64,000 nucleotides of DNA from Galeopsis tetrahit (lineage: Eukaryota > Streptophyta > Magnoliopsida > Lamiales > Lamiaceae), in the NCBI GenBank assembly GCA_963675135.1, contig OY776124.1, positions 19,900,066 through 19,964,065 of the forward strand. The letters run 5' to 3'. Below the pieces are notes generated by a model. The model saw nothing but the letters and a program-made list of their open reading frames with translations. It made no database searches and was not told the origin of the DNA. Below are positions 32,233 to 44,461 of the stretch, in pieces; position 1 is the stretch's first letter; each line of letters begins with the position of its first letter. The position numbers were made by a program, and so were the translations under genes.

Positions 32233-34224
32233 TGACAACACAATCTAGCTTTTCACTTAACAATTTTTTTTTTTTTTTTTAAGAGAGACAACTAATTTTC
32301 ACTTGTTGATATTCTCAATAGTGATTTCAATATATATTTATAGTGAAAGATAATTATACGTTTCTCTTTAATTATTTTTTTATTAATTAATGAAATGTTA
32401 TTAACTGTTGAATGATCTGATTGTAGGATTAATTAACTAGGATTTACGCACGACAATTAATTTGTATTTAATGTTCCAAGGCAATACATGCTGTCATACT
32501 TTTCTTAATTCCTCACACTAATTAATCCACTAACTAACCATAATACAACTCTATTTGACATAAAGTACTTCTCCACCTACCCCTACTTTTTCAATTCATA
32601 TCCAAACACAATTACTATTCATAGATTACATATCTTCATCCATATTTTTTCCATCTCCAATTTCATCCAATCTATCACAAATATTTGGTGTCTTAATTAA
32701 TTACTTTATTGGGATTACTCTAATTAAGGTACATTTATCTCCCTGTTAAATTTTACACTCTAGTTCAATTTTTTTTGTTTGAGTTACTATTAAGTTCAAG
32801 ATGACACCTAATTATACAATTATACCCTTTAAGCTTAAAATTATGATTAGTCGACAATTGTCTAACAAAATCCAACCTCAATCCCGTAAAAGAAACATGC
32901 ATTTACTCACTTACCAAAACCCACGAATTTAAAAAAAAAAAAAACAACAAAAAAATAGAAAGAGTTTACTCATTTACCAAAACCCGCGAATTTCCCAAAA
33001 AAAAAAAAAAGAAATAATTTACTAACATACCAAAACCCACAAATTTCCAAAAAAATTAGAAAAAATTTACTCGCTCACCAAAACCCATGCACGAATTTCC
33101 AAAAAAATTGAAAATAATTTACTCTCTTGCCAAAACCCATAAATTATTAAAAAAAATTAAAAAGAATTTACTCTTTACCAAAACACACGAATTTAAAAAA
33201 AAAAAAAAAGATTGATGATCACGAAAGGAGAGTGACACGTGAATGGAACGCGGGGGAAAATACACGTGTATGTGATTTTCAAACTATATGCAGAAATAAG
33301 ATAAGCTAGCCCTTTTTATACTCCTTAAAACAACAAAGTAAATCACTAATTATACTCACACAAAAACAATGTCTATGTCAACTCTAATGAATAATTCTTA
33401 AACTAAAACAAATGCTTATGTTATAGATCAAAACAATTTTATGCAATATCAAGTATGAGCAAGTTATGCATTATCATGTAATAAATAAGCTATAAATAAG
33501 TGCAATAAGTAAAAGAGAAAATTTATAAAAAATACCATTTAGGCACCTAGCTTCTTAAATAAAGACAACTTTTATAATCTTTTTAAAAAAGGACAAAAAC
33601 ATGTGTAAATAACCATTTATGCCCTTACATTTAAATTTGAAGAATAACTATTTAATTTATATAATAATGGAACAAGTCATACATTCCATATATTTCGCCA
33701 GCATTCTGTTTAATATCACGCATATGGAAATAAGAATCTCACCTTCCTTATTTCGTTTGCAATCTGCACGATTCATACGAATTTTCAATTAAAGCAATCC
33801 TAATTTCCCAAAAAACGCCTTAATTCAGAATTCCTCGTCCCTCAGAATCTGTTTATCGTGTTCTGCATTTTTTCTAGTTTATTGCATCGCCTTCTTTTCT
33901 AGTTTATCGTCCCTCAGAATCTGTTTAAATCATACACATTTTTATCAGGATTTCAAAACTCAAAATTTTAAAAATCAAATTTCAAACTGTCGAAACCCCG
34001 AATCTAATTTAGAAAAAGTATAGCCTTTAATCACGCGATCAAGACACTGGACTTTTTCTCTTATTTCCACTCCCAGTTTCTTTCATGGTGCCGGGCCGGC
34101 CATTATCAGAAAATATCATAAATTAAACCCCTAACTTTGAAATATCATAAATCCCCATGATCGCAAATCTCGATTAGGTTTCATCAATTGATGAAACGCA
34201 TCTCATTCGTCTCCTAACTCGCCG

Positions 34225-34395
34225 ATGGATTTCACCGAATTGGAAGCAATCGAGGGTTTGCGTTGGTCGTGGCATTCATGGCCCACTTCCTGGCCCGAAG
34301 TTCACCGACTGCACATGATCAAGAGACTTTCCACGCGATCGTTTCTTTATATTCCTAGGGGATTCAAACTTCATCGATTTCTTCATTATGGATGA
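34225..34395 (+). pseudogene. Captured SEC23-like first-exon fragment, unit 2
   Basis: An ATG opens MDFTELEAIEGLRWSWHSWP, which resembles the N-terminus of plant SEC23, a COPII coat subunit that builds ER-to-Golgi vesicles. After about 22 residues the match ends and the frame runs through unrelated sequence to a stop at 34393. About 200 bp upstream look like 5' leader (GATTAGGTTTCATCAATTG). It is a fragment, far too short for function; the family assignment is from memory of the conserved start. Confidence 0.55.
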
Positions 34396-34467
34396 CGGAC
34401 GCGAAGCCGCCGGAGATATAGTAGAAACTTTTAATTCCAAGGGTCAGATGAAGAGTTTTGCCAAGGG
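34388..34467 (+). pseudogene. Second captured exon-like fragment, unit 2
   Basis: ATG at 34388 starts MDDGREAAGDIVETFNSKGQ, followed by MKSFAKG, then a donor-like GG|GTATGA. About 360 bp later TTATGCAG (ending near 34823) could be an acceptor. I do not recognise the source gene. In units 4 and 7 Arg5 is Cys. Confidence 0.4.
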
Positions 34468-34713
34468 TATGATTTTTAATTCCACACGTACACACATAAT
34501 TTGCAAAGAATTTAGGATTTTTTGAGATGATTTTAATTTAGGTTCAATTTGCTCCGTTTTCGTGTAATTGTGATGATTTACGTGCGCGTTGCTGAAATGT
34601 AGTTCATGATTATTTGTTATTGGTTTGGTCAAGGGATAATGCATATCTTATTTTATATATGTATACGTATTTTTGCATAATCACATTATAATATGAAGAC
34701 ATCGTACTATTTT

Positions 34714-34825
34714 TTCTGCATTATTCATTTTATTATGCATTTTTAGATTTCATTGTTCTGCATTATTTATTTTATTATGCAGTTTTAGATTTCATTGTTC
34801 TGCATTACTCATTTTATTATGCAGA
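34714..34825. repeat. 42-bp tandem repeat, 2.7 copies (inside the insertion)
   Basis: Motif TTCTGCATTATTCATTTTAT plus TATGCA..TTTTAGATTTCATTG, repeated. Same in all four long units. Confidence 0.75.
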
Positions 34826-34995
34826 TTTAGCTTTTATATTACTTTTCCAACCATGGTCTAGGGAGCAAAATGTTCTTCTCACTTCTCACTTCGTCTTCTT
34901 CCGTACTTCACGGTTTCCTTTCTTCACAAATTGGAAAACCCCAAAATTCTGCACAAAATTAAGCTCTTCTGACCGGTGTTAATTAATTTTAGAAA

Positions 34996-35131
34996 GGTTT
35001 TAATTAATTGCGTAATTCTTGGAATTAATGAGCTGATAGAGTCAGCTTTTAATTTCAAACATTTGGTTTTAATTAATTGCGTAATTCTTGGAATTAATGA
35101 GCTGATAGAGTCAGCTTTAAATTTCAAACAT
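34996..35131. repeat. 69-bp direct duplication (inside the insertion)
   Basis: Two copies beginning GGTTTTAATTAATTGCGTAA at 34996 and 35065. As 69 is a multiple of three, both strands keep open frames with a doubled peptide; these are not genes. Confidence 0.85.
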
Positions 35132-35942
35132 TTAAAGAATTTCTCCATATTAATTCCGAATTTTATGTATTAAGGGCATGATGGTACATTTATGTGCCAT
35201 TTTGTCCTTATTCTGAAACTATTTTGAATCATGTCTTTATTTAAAAAAACACTAGGTGAAATGACCTTTTATGTGAAATCCCCTAAGTAAAAAACACAAG
35301 ATCTATGGTGGTTCGGAGGCTAAACTGCTCCTACGTCCACTTTCCGTAATTTAAGTACAAGATAATTCCTTAATCATTCGGAATTAACTTGTGTTATAGT
35401 GCCAGCAAGGTGCACTCTCCTCTTCTTGTTCGTCTCTCTAGCTAGATTTTTTTACAACCAACACTTGTTGTAATACTCTCAAACTCTCAAACTCAAAAAA
35501 CTCTCAAATATCTCAAAGCGAAAGTAGGGTTTTGTTCTTTTTCACCAACTAATGTGATATCCATTACAATTAAGATCAAAGTAAGACTAGAATATTACTT
35601 GCTAGCTAGGCTTAGGATAATAATGTATTTCTGCCTAGTGAGAACTATAGATAACACTCAATGATTTGCTTAAAAGCTTAGTACGATTAATGCTTGAGTG
35701 CTTGATTGTTTTTTTAATGTAGATATCTTGCTATAACTTCAGCCTGTTTATGTTCCCGTAATCCTTGAAATAATTCAAGTTTTGGCCTATTTATTCAGAT
35801 GTCCTAAAAGTTGGAAGTGAAATTATCGGACAATAGTTTTTTTTTTTTTTTCAGAAATCATTTGTTAACAACAAAATTAGGTCTTGAAAGAAAATTATAA
35901 TACATCCAAATAGAACTTCGTACTACTAATGGTGCCTGAGAA

Positions 35943-36165
35943 ACTCCATGGAGTTCGCCTAGTAGTGTAGGCTTGGGACTTAGGAGTGTGTTCCTCTAGG
36001 TCTCAAGTTCGAACCCTTTAAGGTGCAAATAATTTCTATGGGGCCAGTCCATATAGAGCGCAAAACTCTGACTTTAAACGGGACCCCCGCAACTGGGCAG
36101 TGGAATTGGTCCTCCGGGATTAGTCGGTCCTTAAACCGGATATCCGAGACATAAAAAAGAAAAAA
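35943..36165 (+). mobile_element. SINE body, unit 2
   Basis: Copied with the unit, not a new insertion: same flanks. The right flank here reads CCTGAGCAG, so the duplication has one more mismatch. Confidence 0.85.
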
Positions 36166-36403
36166 ACTAATGATGCCTGAGCAGCTGGATCTCGATATCC
36201 GAAGGGCCTTTAATCCCGAAGAATTTATGATTATTTAAATTTATTTTTAATTCAATTTGGTTGAATTTTTAGCTTTTTAAATTAATATTCTCTCCGCCCC
36301 AGGCAAATAGTCGTGTTAATTTGTAAAATTACATAAATCAATAAAACATTGTTTATTGTGTTTGACGTTCATAACTTTACCAATTAATTAAGCTCCAAGT
36401 ATG

Positions 36404-36826
36404 TGATGCGAATGAGGGTCGTGGACTCAAAATTACGTACCAACGAGAGCCGAGTTAAAGGGCGGCTCAAGGGATTTATCAAGATTAGTCCTTTTGAAAG
36501 TTTGATTTGTTTCTAATTGTTTGGGGGCCTGCATATTTTTGTTTGCCAACTATTTTGGTCTTTCATGTTATTTGGGCCACTATTATTAGTTAGTTTAGGG
36601 TTGGCCCACTATTATTAGTTTAGGGCACATTAGTGGTTGGTTATCTACATACCCTTTATTTGCATACCTATATTATAAAAGGCTGAAATGGGACAAAGAA
36701 GAATTCAGAAAAGAATTAGTCTGGAATATCAGATTTCTTACGCAAAATCAATTTTGCAACCGTCATTCTTGCCGGCCTGAGCCGGAGATTCGTTGGAATC
36801 GTGTTTTGTGGTCGTGGTTCTCATCA
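36404..36826 (+). mobile_element. Solo LTR, unit 2
   Basis: Same insertion copied with the unit; right flank GTATA. Confidence 0.75.
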
Positions 36827-38258
36827 GTATACCCTAACATTTAACAATAAAAACTTCATTTACTCTACTAGACATGTTTATTCTCTAGTACATTAAAATT
36901 AGGATTCATTTCTTGCCGCAAATATTCACTTGTGGCATACCATATTTCAATGGATTGGCGTAGTTTTTCTACCGCGTGTACAAATTTTAAACATTTTATG
37001 ATAATTTTATTTATGTAGAAGACTATAATATGAGAGAAACAAAAAACGAATACATGAGTGTCTTCATGGGACGAAGGGAGTGTAATTTTTAATATAAATA
37101 CTCCTTCCGTCTCTCGTAAAGCTATATATTTTTATCATTTTTGACGCTCCTAGACAAATTACCTTAATTCTCAATTACACATTAAATATTATATTTCTTA
37201 AAACATATCATGTGCAAACAATAATTTTTTATTTAACTGCAAACGGGGGAGTATATTATAAAGGACCAGAATTTGATATATAAAAATGATGAAAATTGGA
37301 GATTTGGCGAAACTCCCAAATTCTTTTTCATTGTGCAAGCCAAATATGTGGCTTTCCTGTGAAAAAAGAGAAAAATTCTAAAAAATCAACGTTGAAAATT
37401 GATCGATAAAGTAGAAACATTAAGAATTTATTTTGGAATACGAACTACAAATGAAATTATCGTTTAAAAAAATTCACTGAAAAAAGAGAAAAATTTCCCA
37501 AAATCAACGTTGAAAATTGATAAAGTTGAAACATTATGAATTTATTTTGGAATACGAACTACAAATGGAATTATCATTTAAAAATATCAATTTAGCCATT
37601 TGGGCGATTGATTTTGTGTGGTGTGGGTTATTTGGAAATGGAGGAATCAAGTGATTTCCAATGGAGGAAGGTGGATTAAGGACAAAATTGCGCGTGGATG
37701 AAATTAAGAGTAGATTCTGGAGATGTTTTTGCAAGCAATTTAATTCGCTTAAATCCATCTTTTCATTCAGAGATTGGTTGTGCAAACCATATCGACAGCC
37801 TCGTGTTGTAGGAGAAACTTTCATCTGCTGCATAATTTATTTCACACTGCAAGGCCTTCGTTTCTGTTGGTATAATTAGTAAACAATTTTTTATTAATCC
37901 TCAAGTAAACAGAGCGTGCAGCTCACGCGATTATTCTTTTAAAAATCTAACGAAAATATCACAAGGGACCAAAAATGATGGGAAAAGGACCACATTTGAA
38001 GAGGAGGCATTAATTGTTACGGGACTAAAAGTGCCCATATATAAACGATTTACTGAGAAATATGTCTAAGTTAGGTACAGTATTAAAAATGAAATTATCT
38101 CATATTTTAACTAGCAATTATTTTTAGGACATGAAGATAAAAATAATTAAATTCAACAAATTGTGTAACGCCAACAAAATAAAGAAAATTGTACTCCGTT
38201 ATATTATAAAAGTTGGAGCTTATTGAGGTGATACATGATATAGAGTTAAGTAATTAAA

Positions 38259-38599
38259 TTAGCATTGATATGCGCAAGAACAATAAGTTTGACCGCCATG
38301 TGTTTGTCCACAAAAACTCCAAACATATAAATCATAATACTTTTTTATGCACGGCTGTTCACATGATGTTGCAATACTTGGGTCGCATGATGCTTCTATA
38401 TCTCTCTTACACTCCGACGTCCCACAAACCAAACTATCTGAAATTTTTAATATTCAAACAAATTAATTATAATTAGACGTCAATATATTTAATTAATTAT
38501 ATTAAAATTTTGTTATTAATTATAAATAAATGTGATACCTGATGCAAGAGCCATCATGAGGACAACTACCAAAATAACTGGGTGCAAATGTTTTGCCAT
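38259..38599 (-). CDS. Defensin-like peptide, array copy 3
   Basis: Exons 38599-38539 and 38437-38259. The signal peptide has Pro7 (Ser in copies 1, 2, 4, 6) and Met16; the mature part equals copy 1. Pro7 lies at the start of the hydrophobic core and would probably still allow secretion. The downstream signal reads AATAAG. Confidence 0.8.
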
Positions 38600-40530
38600 T
38601 GACAACACAATCTAGCTTTTCACTTAACAAGTTTTTTTTTTTTTAAGAGAGACAACTAATTTTCACTTGTTGATATTCTCAATAGTGATTTCAATATATA
38701 TTTATAGTGAAAGATAATTATACGTTTCTCTTTAATTATTTTTTTATTAATTAATGAAATGTTATTAACTGTTGAATGATCTGATTGTAGGTTTAATTAA
38801 CTAGGATTTACGCACGACAATTAATTTGTATTTAATGTTCCAAGGCAATACATGCTGTTATACTTTTCTTAATTCCTCACACTAATTAATCCACTAACTA
38901 ACCATAATACAACTCTATTTGACATAAAGTACTTCTCCACATACCCCTACTTTTTCAATTCATATCCAAACACAATTACTATTCATAGATTACATATCTT
39001 CATCCATATTTTTTCCATCTCCATTTTCATCCAATCTATCACAAATATTTGGTGTCTTAATTAATTACTTTATTGGGATTACTCTAATTAAGGTACATTT
39101 ATCTCCCTGTTAAATGTTACACTATAGTTCAATTTTTTTTGTTTGAGTTACTATTAAGTTTAAGATGACACCTAATTATACAATTATACCCTTTAAGCTT
39201 AAAATTATGATTAGTCGACAATTGTCTAACAAAATCCAACTTCAATCCCGTAAAAGTGACATGCATTTACTCACTTACCAAAACCCACGAATTAAAAAAA
39301 AAAAAAAACAACAAAAAAATAGAAAGAGTTTACTCATTTACCAAAACCCGCGAATTTCCCAAAAAAAAAAAAAAAGAAATAATTTACTAACATACCAAAA
39401 CCCACAAATTTCCAAAAAAATTAGAAAAATTTACTCGCTCACCAAAACCCATGCACGAATTTCCAAAAAAATTGAAAATAATTTACTCTCTTGCCAAAAC
39501 CCATAAATTATTAAAAAAAAATTAAAAAGAATTTACTCTTTACCAAAACACACGAATTTCAAAAAAAAAAAAAAAAGATTGATGATCACGAAAGGAGAGT
39601 GACACGTGAATGGAACGCGGGGGAAAATACACGTGTATGTGATTTTCAAACTATATGCAGAAATAAGATAAGCTAGCCCTTTTTATACTCCTTAAAACAA
39701 CAAAGTAAATCACTAATTATACTCACACAAAAACAATGTCTATGTCAACTCTAATGAATAATTCTTAAACTAAAACAAATGCTTATGTTATAGATCAAAA
39801 CAATTTTATGCAATATCAAGTATGAGCAAGTTATGCATGATCATGTAATAAATAAGCTATAAATAAGTGCAATAAGTAAAAAACACAAGATCTATGGTGG
39901 TTCGGAGGCTAAACTGCTCCTACGTCCACTTTCCGTAATTTAAGTACAAGATAATTCCTTAATCATTCGGAATTAACTTGTGTTATAGTGCCAGCAAGGT
40001 GCACTCTCCTCTTCTTCCTCTTCTTGTTCGTCTCTCTAGCTAGATTTTTTTACAACCAACACTTGTTGTAATACTCTCAAACTCAAAAAACTCTCAAATA
40101 TCTCAAAGCGAAAGTAGAGTTTTGTTCTTTTTCACCAACTAATGTGATATCCATTACAATTAAGATCAAAGTAAGACTAGAATATTACTTGCTAGTTAGG
40201 CTTAGGATAATAATGTATTTCTGCCTAGTGAGAACTATAGATAACACTCAATGATTTGCTTAAAAGCTTAGTACGATTAATGCTTGAGTGCTTGATTGTT
40301 TTTTTTTAATGTAGATATCTTGCTATAACTTCAGCCTGTTTATGTTCCCGTAATCCTTGAAATAATTCAAGTTTTGGCCTATTTATTCAGATGTCCTAAA
40401 AGTTGGAAGTGAAATTATCGGACAATAGTTTTTTTTTTTCAGAAATCATTTGTTAACAATAAAATTAGGTCTTGAAAGAAAATTATAATACATCCAAATA
40501 GGACTTCGTACTACTAATGGTGCCTGAGAA

Positions 40531-40753
40531 ACTCCATGGAGTTCGCCTAGTAGTGTAGGCTTGGGACTTAGGAGTGTGTTCCTCTAGGTCTCAAGTTCGA
40601 ACCCTTTAAGGTGCAAACAATTTCTATGGGGCCAGTCCATATAGAGCGTAAAACTCTGACTTTAAATGGGACCCCCGCAAGTGGGCGGTGGGATTGGTCC
40701 TCCGGGATTAGTCGGTCCTTAAACCGGATACCCGAGACTTAAAAAAGAAAAAA
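40531..40753 (+). mobile_element. SINE body, unit 3
   Basis: Same position and flanks as unit 1; tail preceded by GAGACTT instead of GAGACAT. Confidence 0.85.
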
Positions 40754-40991
40754 ACTAATGATGCCTGAGAAGCTGGATCTCGATATCCGAAGGGCCTGTA
40801 ATCCCGAAGAAATTATGATTATTTAAATTTATTTTTAATTCAATTTGGTTGATTTTTTAGCTTTTTAAATTAATATTCTCTCCGCCCCAGGCAAATAGTC
40901 GTGTTAATTTGTAAAATTACATAAATCAATAAAACATTGTTTATTGTGTTTGACGTTCATAACTTTACCAATTAATTAAGCTCCAAGTATG

Positions 40992-41414
40992 TGATGCGAA
41001 TGAGGGTCGTGGACTCAAAATTACGTACCAACGAGAGCCGAGTTAAAGGGCGGCTCAAGGGATTTATCAAGATTAGTCCTTTTGAAAGTTTGATTTGTTT
41101 CTAATTGTTTGGGGGCCCGCATATTTTTGTTTGCCAACTGTTTTGGTCTTTCATGTTATTTGGGCCACTATTATTAGTTAGTTTAGGGTTGGCCCACTAT
41201 TATTAGTTTAGGGCACATTAGTGGTTGGTTATCTACATACCCTTTATTTGCATACCTATATTATAAAAGGCTGAAATGGGACAAAGAGGAATTCAGAAAA
41301 GAATTAGTCTGGAATATCAGATTTCTTACGCAAATTCAATTTTGCAACCGTCATTCTTGCCGGCCTGAGCCGGAGATTCGTTGGAATCGTGTTTTGTGGT
41401 CGTGGTTCTCATCA
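40992..41414 (+). mobile_element. Solo LTR, unit 3
   Basis: Right flank GTGTG, as in unit 1. Confidence 0.75.
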
Positions 41415-42847
41415 GTGTGCCCTAACATATAACAATAAAAACATCATTTACTCTACTAGACATGTTTATTCTCTAGTACATTAAAATTAGGATTCATTTC
41501 TTGCCGCAAATATTCACTTGTGGCATACCATATTTCAATGGATTGGCGTAGTTTTTCTACCGCGTGTACAAATTTTAAACATTTTATGATAATTTTATTT
41601 ATGTAGAAGACTATAATATGAGAGAAACAAAAAACGAATACATGAGTGTCTTCATGGGACGAAGGGAGTATAATTTTTAATATAAATACTCCTTCCGTCT
41701 CTCGTAAAGCTATATATTTTTATCATTTTTGACGCTCCTAGACAAAGTTACCTTAATTCTCAATTACACATTAAATATTATATTTCTTAAAACATATCAT
41801 GTGCAAACAATAATTTTTTATTTAACTGCAAACGGAGTAGTATATTATAAAGGACCAGAATTTGATATATAAAAATGATGAAAATTGGAGATTTGGCGAA
41901 ACTCCCATATTCTTTTTCATTGTGCAAGCCAAATATGTGGCTTTCCTTTGAAAAAAGAGAAAAATTGTAAAAAATCTACGTTGAAAATTGATCGATAAAG
42001 TAGAAACATTAAGAATTTATTTTGGAATACGAACTACAAATGAAATTATCGTTTAAAAAAATTCAGTGAAAAAAGAGAAAAATTTCCCAAAATCAACGTT
42101 GAAAATTGATAAAGTAGAAACATTATGAATTTATTTTGGAATACGAACTAAAAATGGAATTATCATTTAAAAATATCAATTTAGCCATTTGGGCGATTGA
42201 TTTTGTGTGGTGTGGGTTATTTGGAAATGGAGGAATCAAGTGATTTCCAATGGAGGAAGGTGGATTAAGGACAAAATTGCGCGTGGATGAAATTAAGAGT
42301 AGATTCTGGAGATATTTTTGCAAGCAATTTAATTCGCTTAAATCCATCTTTTCATTCAGAGATTGGTTGTGCAAACCATATCGACAGCCTCGTGTTGTAG
42401 GAGAAACTTTCATCTGCTGCATAATTTATTTCACACTGCAAGGCCTTCGTTTCTGTTGGTATAATTAGTAAACAATTTTTTATTAATCCTCAAGTAAACA
42501 GAGCGTGCAGCTCACGCGATTATTCTTTTAAAAATCTAACGGAAATATCACAAGGGACCAAAAATGATGGGAAAAGGACCACATTTGAAGAGGAGGCATT
42601 AATTGTTACGGGACTAAAAGTGCCCATATATAAACGATTTACTGAGAAATATGCCTAAGTTAGGTACAGTATTAAAAATGAAATTATCTCATATTTTAAC
42701 TAGCAATTAGTTTTAGGACATGAAGATACAAATAATTAAATTCAACAAATTGTGTAACGCCAACAAAATAAAGAAAATTGTACTCCGTTATATTATAAAA
42801 GTTGGAGCTTATTGAGGTGATACATGATATAGAGTTAAGTAATTAAA

Positions 42848-43188
42848 TTAGCATTGATATGCGCAAGAACAATAAGTTTGACCGCCATGTCTTTGTCCAC
42901 AAAAACTCCAAACATATAAATCATAATACTTTTTTATGCACGGCTGTTCACATGATGTTGCAATACTTGGGTCGCATGATGCTTCTATATCTCTCTTACA
43001 CTCCGACGTCCCACAAACCAAACTATCTGAAATTTTTAATATTCAAACAAATTAATTATAATTAGACGTCAATATATTTAATTAATTATATTAAAATTTT
43101 GTTATTAATTATAAATAAATGTGATACCTGATGCAAGAGCCATCATGAGGACAACTACCAAAATAACTGAGTGCAAATGTTTTGCCAT
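42848..43188 (-). CDS. Defensin-like peptide, array copy 4
   Basis: Exons 43188-43128 and 43026-42848. One mature change, Thr66 to Arg, in the Cys63-Cys73 loop (GQRHGG), adding positive charge in the region corresponding to the gamma-core of defensins. Met16, Ser7. The downstream signal reads AATAAG. Confidence 0.8.
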
Positions 43189-44461
43189 TGACAACACAAT
43201 CTAGCTTTTCACTTAACAATTTTTTTTTTTTTTTTAAGAGAGACAACTAATTTTCACTTGTTGATATTCTCAATAGTGATTTCAATATATATTTATAGTG
43301 AAAGATAATTATACGTTTCTCTTTAATTATTTTTTTATTAATTAATGAAATGTTATTAACTGTTGAATGATCTGATTGTAGGATTAATTAACTAGGATTT
43401 ACGCACGACAATTAATTTGTATTTAATGTTCCAAGGCAATACATGCTGTCATACTTTTCTTAATTCCTCACACTAATTAATCCACTAACTAACCATAATA
43501 CAACTCTATTTGACATAAAGTACTTCTCCACCTACCCCTACTTTTTCAATTCATATCCAAACACAATTACTATTCATAGATTACATATCTTCATCCATAT
43601 TTTTTCCATCTCCATTTTCATCCAATCTATCACAAATATTTGGTGTCTTAATTAATTACTTTATTGGGATTACTCTAATTAAGGTACATTTATCTCCCTG
43701 TTAAATTTTACACTCTAGTTCAATTTTTTTTGTTTGAGTTACTATTAAGTTCAAGATGACACCTAATTATACAATTATACCCTTTAAGCTTAAAATTATG
43801 ATTAGTCGACAATTGTCTAACAAAATCCAACCTCAATCCCGTAAAAGAAACATGCATTTACTCACTTACCAAAACCCACGAATTTAAAAAAAAAAAAAAC
43901 AACAAAAAAATAGAAAGAGTTTACTCATTTACCAAAACCCGCGAATTTCCCAAAAAAAAAAAAAAGAAATAATTTACTAACATACCAAAACCCACAAATT
44001 TCCAAAAAAATTAGAAAAAATTTACTCGCTCACCAAAACCCATGCACGAATTTCCAAAAAAATTGAAAATAATTTACTCTCTTGCCAAAACCCATAAATT
44101 ATTAAAAAAAATTAAAAAGAATTTACTCTTTACCAAAACACACGAATTTAAAAAAAAAAAAAAAAGATTGATGATCACGAAAGGAGAGTGACACGTGAAT
44201 GGAACGCGGGGGAAAATACACGTGTATGTGATTTTCAAACTATATGCAGAAATAAGATAAGCTAGCCCTTTTTATACTCCTTAAAACAACAAAGTAAATC
44301 ACTAATTATACTCACACAAAAACAATGTCTATGTCAACTCTAATGAATAATTCTTAAACTAAAACAAATGCTTATGTTATAGATCAAAACAATTTTATGC
44401 AATATCAAGTATGAGCAAGTTATGCATTATCATGTAATAAATAAGCTATAAATAAGTGCAA

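Larger units (their letters stand above)
33506..35292. mobile_element. Pack-MULE-like insertion with 9-bp duplications, unit 2
   Basis: Element 33515-35283 (1769 bp) between TAAGTAAAA copies. Short units have a single TAAGTAAAA at the same place (intact empty site), which fixes both ends. The termini are long, degenerate inverted repeats of about 115 bp: the left (AAATAAAGACA ... AAAGGACAAAAA ... TTATGCCCTTA) is mirrored at the right (TAAGGGCATGATGG ... TTGTCCTTA ... TGTCTTTATTTAA). A 9-bp duplication plus long inverted repeats is the Mutator-like pattern. No transposase; it carries gene fragments instead. Confidence 0.8.
31776..38142. repeat. Array unit 2 (long)
   Basis: As unit 1 with the 1769-bp Mutator-like insertion at 33515-35283. 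Minisatellite at 32902-33210. The gene keeps an AATAAA downstream. Confidence 0.9.
38143..42731. repeat. Array unit 3 (short)
   Basis: Empty at the Mutator-like site. Minisatellite 39266-39577. Carries the short-type markers shared with unit 5: GTAGGTTTAATT, CTGTTATAC, TTAAATGTTACACTATAG. Confidence 0.9.

Noticed and set aside
34924..35173. 74-codon minus and 65-codon plus ORFs with an internal peptide duplication
   Set aside because: Produced by the 69-bp direct repeat inside the Pack-MULE-like element; both strands are open because the period is a multiple of three.
39165..39506. 113-codon Lys/Gln-rich ORF over the minisatellite
   Set aside because: Low-complexity translation of A runs; length changes with homopolymer length between units.
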